Assembly: GCA_903844785.1 (NCBI GenBank)
Contig: CAIMVB010000179.1
Coordinates: forward strand, 1 to 14,627
Source: an uncultured Rhodospirillales bacterium
GTDB lineage: Bacteria; Pseudomonadota; Alphaproteobacteria; Acetobacterales; Acetobacteraceae
Direction of reading: 5' to 3'
Length of the DNA: 14,627 bases
A program made the translations under genes and the position numbers. Shown here in pieces: positions 13,278-14,627 of the stretch (positions are counted from its first letter, which is position 1; each line of letters begins with the position of its first letter). The notes beneath the pieces are model-generated. The model ran no database searches. It was not told where the DNA came from and was given only the letters and a program-made list of their open reading frames with translations.

Positions 13278-14627
13278 AAGCGCCCGGCTATGCGGAGGTA
13301 GCAGCGCGGTCCAATTTCTCTTTCCTGGATGGCGCTTCGCATCCGGAAGAATTGGTGGAACAGGCTGCAGCGCTGGGGCATGCCGGCTTCGGGTTGTGCG
13401 ATACCAATGGGCTGGCCGGCGTGGTGCGCGCCCATGGCGCGGCCAAGGCGGCGGGGCTGGCCTTCGCGCCGGGGTGCCGGCTGCAGTTGGAAGATGGCGC
13501 GGAATGGCTGGTCTGGCCTGCCGATCGCGCTGCCTATGGGCGGCTGACGGCCTTGCTTTCAGCGGCGCGCATGGCCGCACCCAAGGGCGAATGCCGGTTG
13601 GATTTCGCGGGGCTATGTGATGCGGCGGAAGGGCAGGTGGTGGCGGCGATACCGCCCGTGGCGCCCGCAGCTTTGCGCCGCCTGGCTGGGCTGCGCCTTG
13701 CCCTGCCGCCGCTGATTGCTGCTGCCTGCCCCTTGCTGGGCGATGACGCGGCGGTGCTCGCGCGCCAGGCGGCGCTGGCGGAGGCAACCGGGGCGCGGCT
13801 GCTCGCCACCAACAACATCCGTTACCATGTGCCATCGCGGCGGCGCTTCGCGGATGTATTGAGCGCCATTCGCCTGCGCTGCAGCGTGGATGCCTTGGGC
13901 CAGGCGGCGGAACCCAATGCGGAACGCCATTTGAAGTCACCCGCCGAAATGGCGCGGCTTTTCACGCGCTATCCGGATGCTTTGCAAGCAAGCCTTGATG
14001 TGCTGGCAACCACGCGCGGCTTTTCGCTGGATCATTTACGCTACGAATATCCCGATGAAGTGCTGGACCCGGGCCTGAGTGCACAGCAAAGCCTGGAAGC
14101 GCGTGTGGCTGAAGCCGTGGCCGCGCGCTGGCCGGTGCAGGTGCCGGATGCCATTACCGCGCGCATCGCCCATGAAATGCGCCTGATCAATGATCTTGGC
14201 TATGCGCCGTATTTCCTGACAGTGCATGAGATTATTCGCTTCGCCCGTGCGCGCGGCATCCTGTGCCAGGGGCGTGGTTCGGCGGCGAATTCTACGGTTT
14301 GTTATGTGCTTGGCATTACCGCCGTTGATCCCGAAAAGCATGATCTGCTGTTTGAACGTTTTGTCTCCGCCAGCCGTGGCGAACCGCCCGATATAGATAT
14401 TGATTTCGAACATGACCGGCGAGAGGAGGTGATCCAGCACCTCTATGAACGCTATGGCCGCGACCGCGCGGCGATTTGCGCGACGCTGATCCGCTACCGC
14501 CCACGCAGCGCCATTCGTGAAGTGGGCAAGGCGATGGGCTTGAGTGAAGACATCACCGCACGCCTCGCCAAGGCCGGCTGGGGACCGGGGCGGGAGATGA
14601 GCTTGGCGGAATTGGCGCAGGATGAAG
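13274..14627 (+). CDS. dnaE2: DnaE2, error-prone C-family DNA polymerase alpha subunit (N-terminal part)
   Basis: About 451 codons of a gene that continues past the right edge (full DnaE2 is usually over 1000 residues). DnaE2 is the SOS-induced polymerase that copies past lesions with ImuA and ImuB. The PHP domain begins with [30 protein letters not shown]. The HxH metal motif of active PHP domains is replaced by SNF, so proofreading through PHP is unlikely. The polymerase core is reached: [26 protein letters not shown] (331-340) and PDIDIDF, in which Asp373 and Asp375 match E. coli catalytic Asp401 and Asp403. ATG 13274 overlaps the imuB stop as ATGA, and the downstream frame is open to the edge. 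Confidence 0.93.
   Translation, partial: MKAPGYAEVAARSNFSFLDGASHPEELVEQAAALGHAGFGLCDTNGLAGVVRAHGAAKAAGLAFAPGCRLQLEDGAEWLVWPADRAAYGRLTALLSAARMAAPKGECRLDFAGLCDAAEGQVVAAIPPVAPAALRRLAGLRLALPPLIAAACPLLGDDAAVLARQAALAEATGARLLATNNIRYHVPSRRRFADVLSAIRLRCSVDALGQAAEPNAERHLKSPAEMARLFTRYPDALQASLDVLATTRGFSLDHLRYEYPDEVLDPGLSAQQSLEARVAEAVAARWPVQVPDAITARIAHEMRLINDLGYAPYFLTVHEIIRFARARGILCQGRGSAANSTVCYVLGITAVDPEKHDLLFERFVSASRGEPPDIDIDFEHDRREEVIQHLYERYGRDRAAICATLIRYRPRSAIREVGKAMGLSEDITARLAKAGWGPGREMSLAELAQDE

Noticed and set aside
13274..13340. Active PHP nuclease site in DnaE2
   Set aside because: The HxH metal-binding motif at the N-terminus is replaced by Ser-Asn-Phe, as in other DnaE2 proteins.

Overview
The window is GC-rich, gene-dense bacterial DNA that most likely comes from the chromosome of an alphaproteobacterium, possibly Acetobacteraceae or a Roseomonas-like relative. 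The strongest evidence is an imuA-imuB-dnaE2 operon preceded by a perfect GTTC-N7-GTTC site, the LexA operator type of Alphaproteobacteria. The family-level placement is only an impression from protein style and codon use. I see no tRNA, rRNA, CRISPR array, transposase, integrase or phage structural gene.

Left part (1-4799): the first 42 codons of a class III aminotransferase run leftwards off the edge. Divergent from it is a cytoplasmic BisC/TorA-type molybdopterin S/N-oxide reductase that keeps the serine ligand and the Tyr/Trp active-site pair. After a 269-base gap holding hairpins and a 21-base-spaced direct repeat comes a Tat-exported PhoX-type phosphatase.

Middle (4796-9187): a monomeric, adenosylcobalamin-dependent (class II) ribonucleotide reductase runs leftwards. 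Its stop shares a CTAG palindrome with the phoX stop. Its 5' end is odd: a strong Shine-Dalgarno serves an out-of-frame ATG. Divergent from it is an RMD1/YagE-family (DUF155) protein with one C-terminal membrane segment. An FMN-dependent alpha-hydroxy-acid oxidase of the lactate/glycolate oxidase family follows on the same strand.

Convergent gap (9188-9343): three stacked palindromes, two looking like a bidirectional terminator and one like a dispersed extragenic palindromic element. Leftward into it runs a two-gene unit, a 64-residue GatC/AtzG-like small protein and an amidase-signature hydrolase, joined by an ATGA overlap.

Right part (11062-14627): the SOS mutasome. A LexA box and a probable promoter lie just before imuA, which has no visible Shine-Dalgarno. 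imuA, imuB and dnaE2 are joined by ATGA overlaps, and dnaE2 is cut by the window edge. LexA cleavage after DNA damage should switch on all three together: the polymerase DnaE2 plus the accessory proteins ImuA and ImuB, which act in error-prone translesion synthesis.

The window holds recognisable families rather than an evident new system. The most useful leads are the odd start and missing C-terminal cysteine pair of the class II reductase, the small partner of the amidase, the substituted active site of the hydroxy-acid oxidase, and the palindrome cluster.
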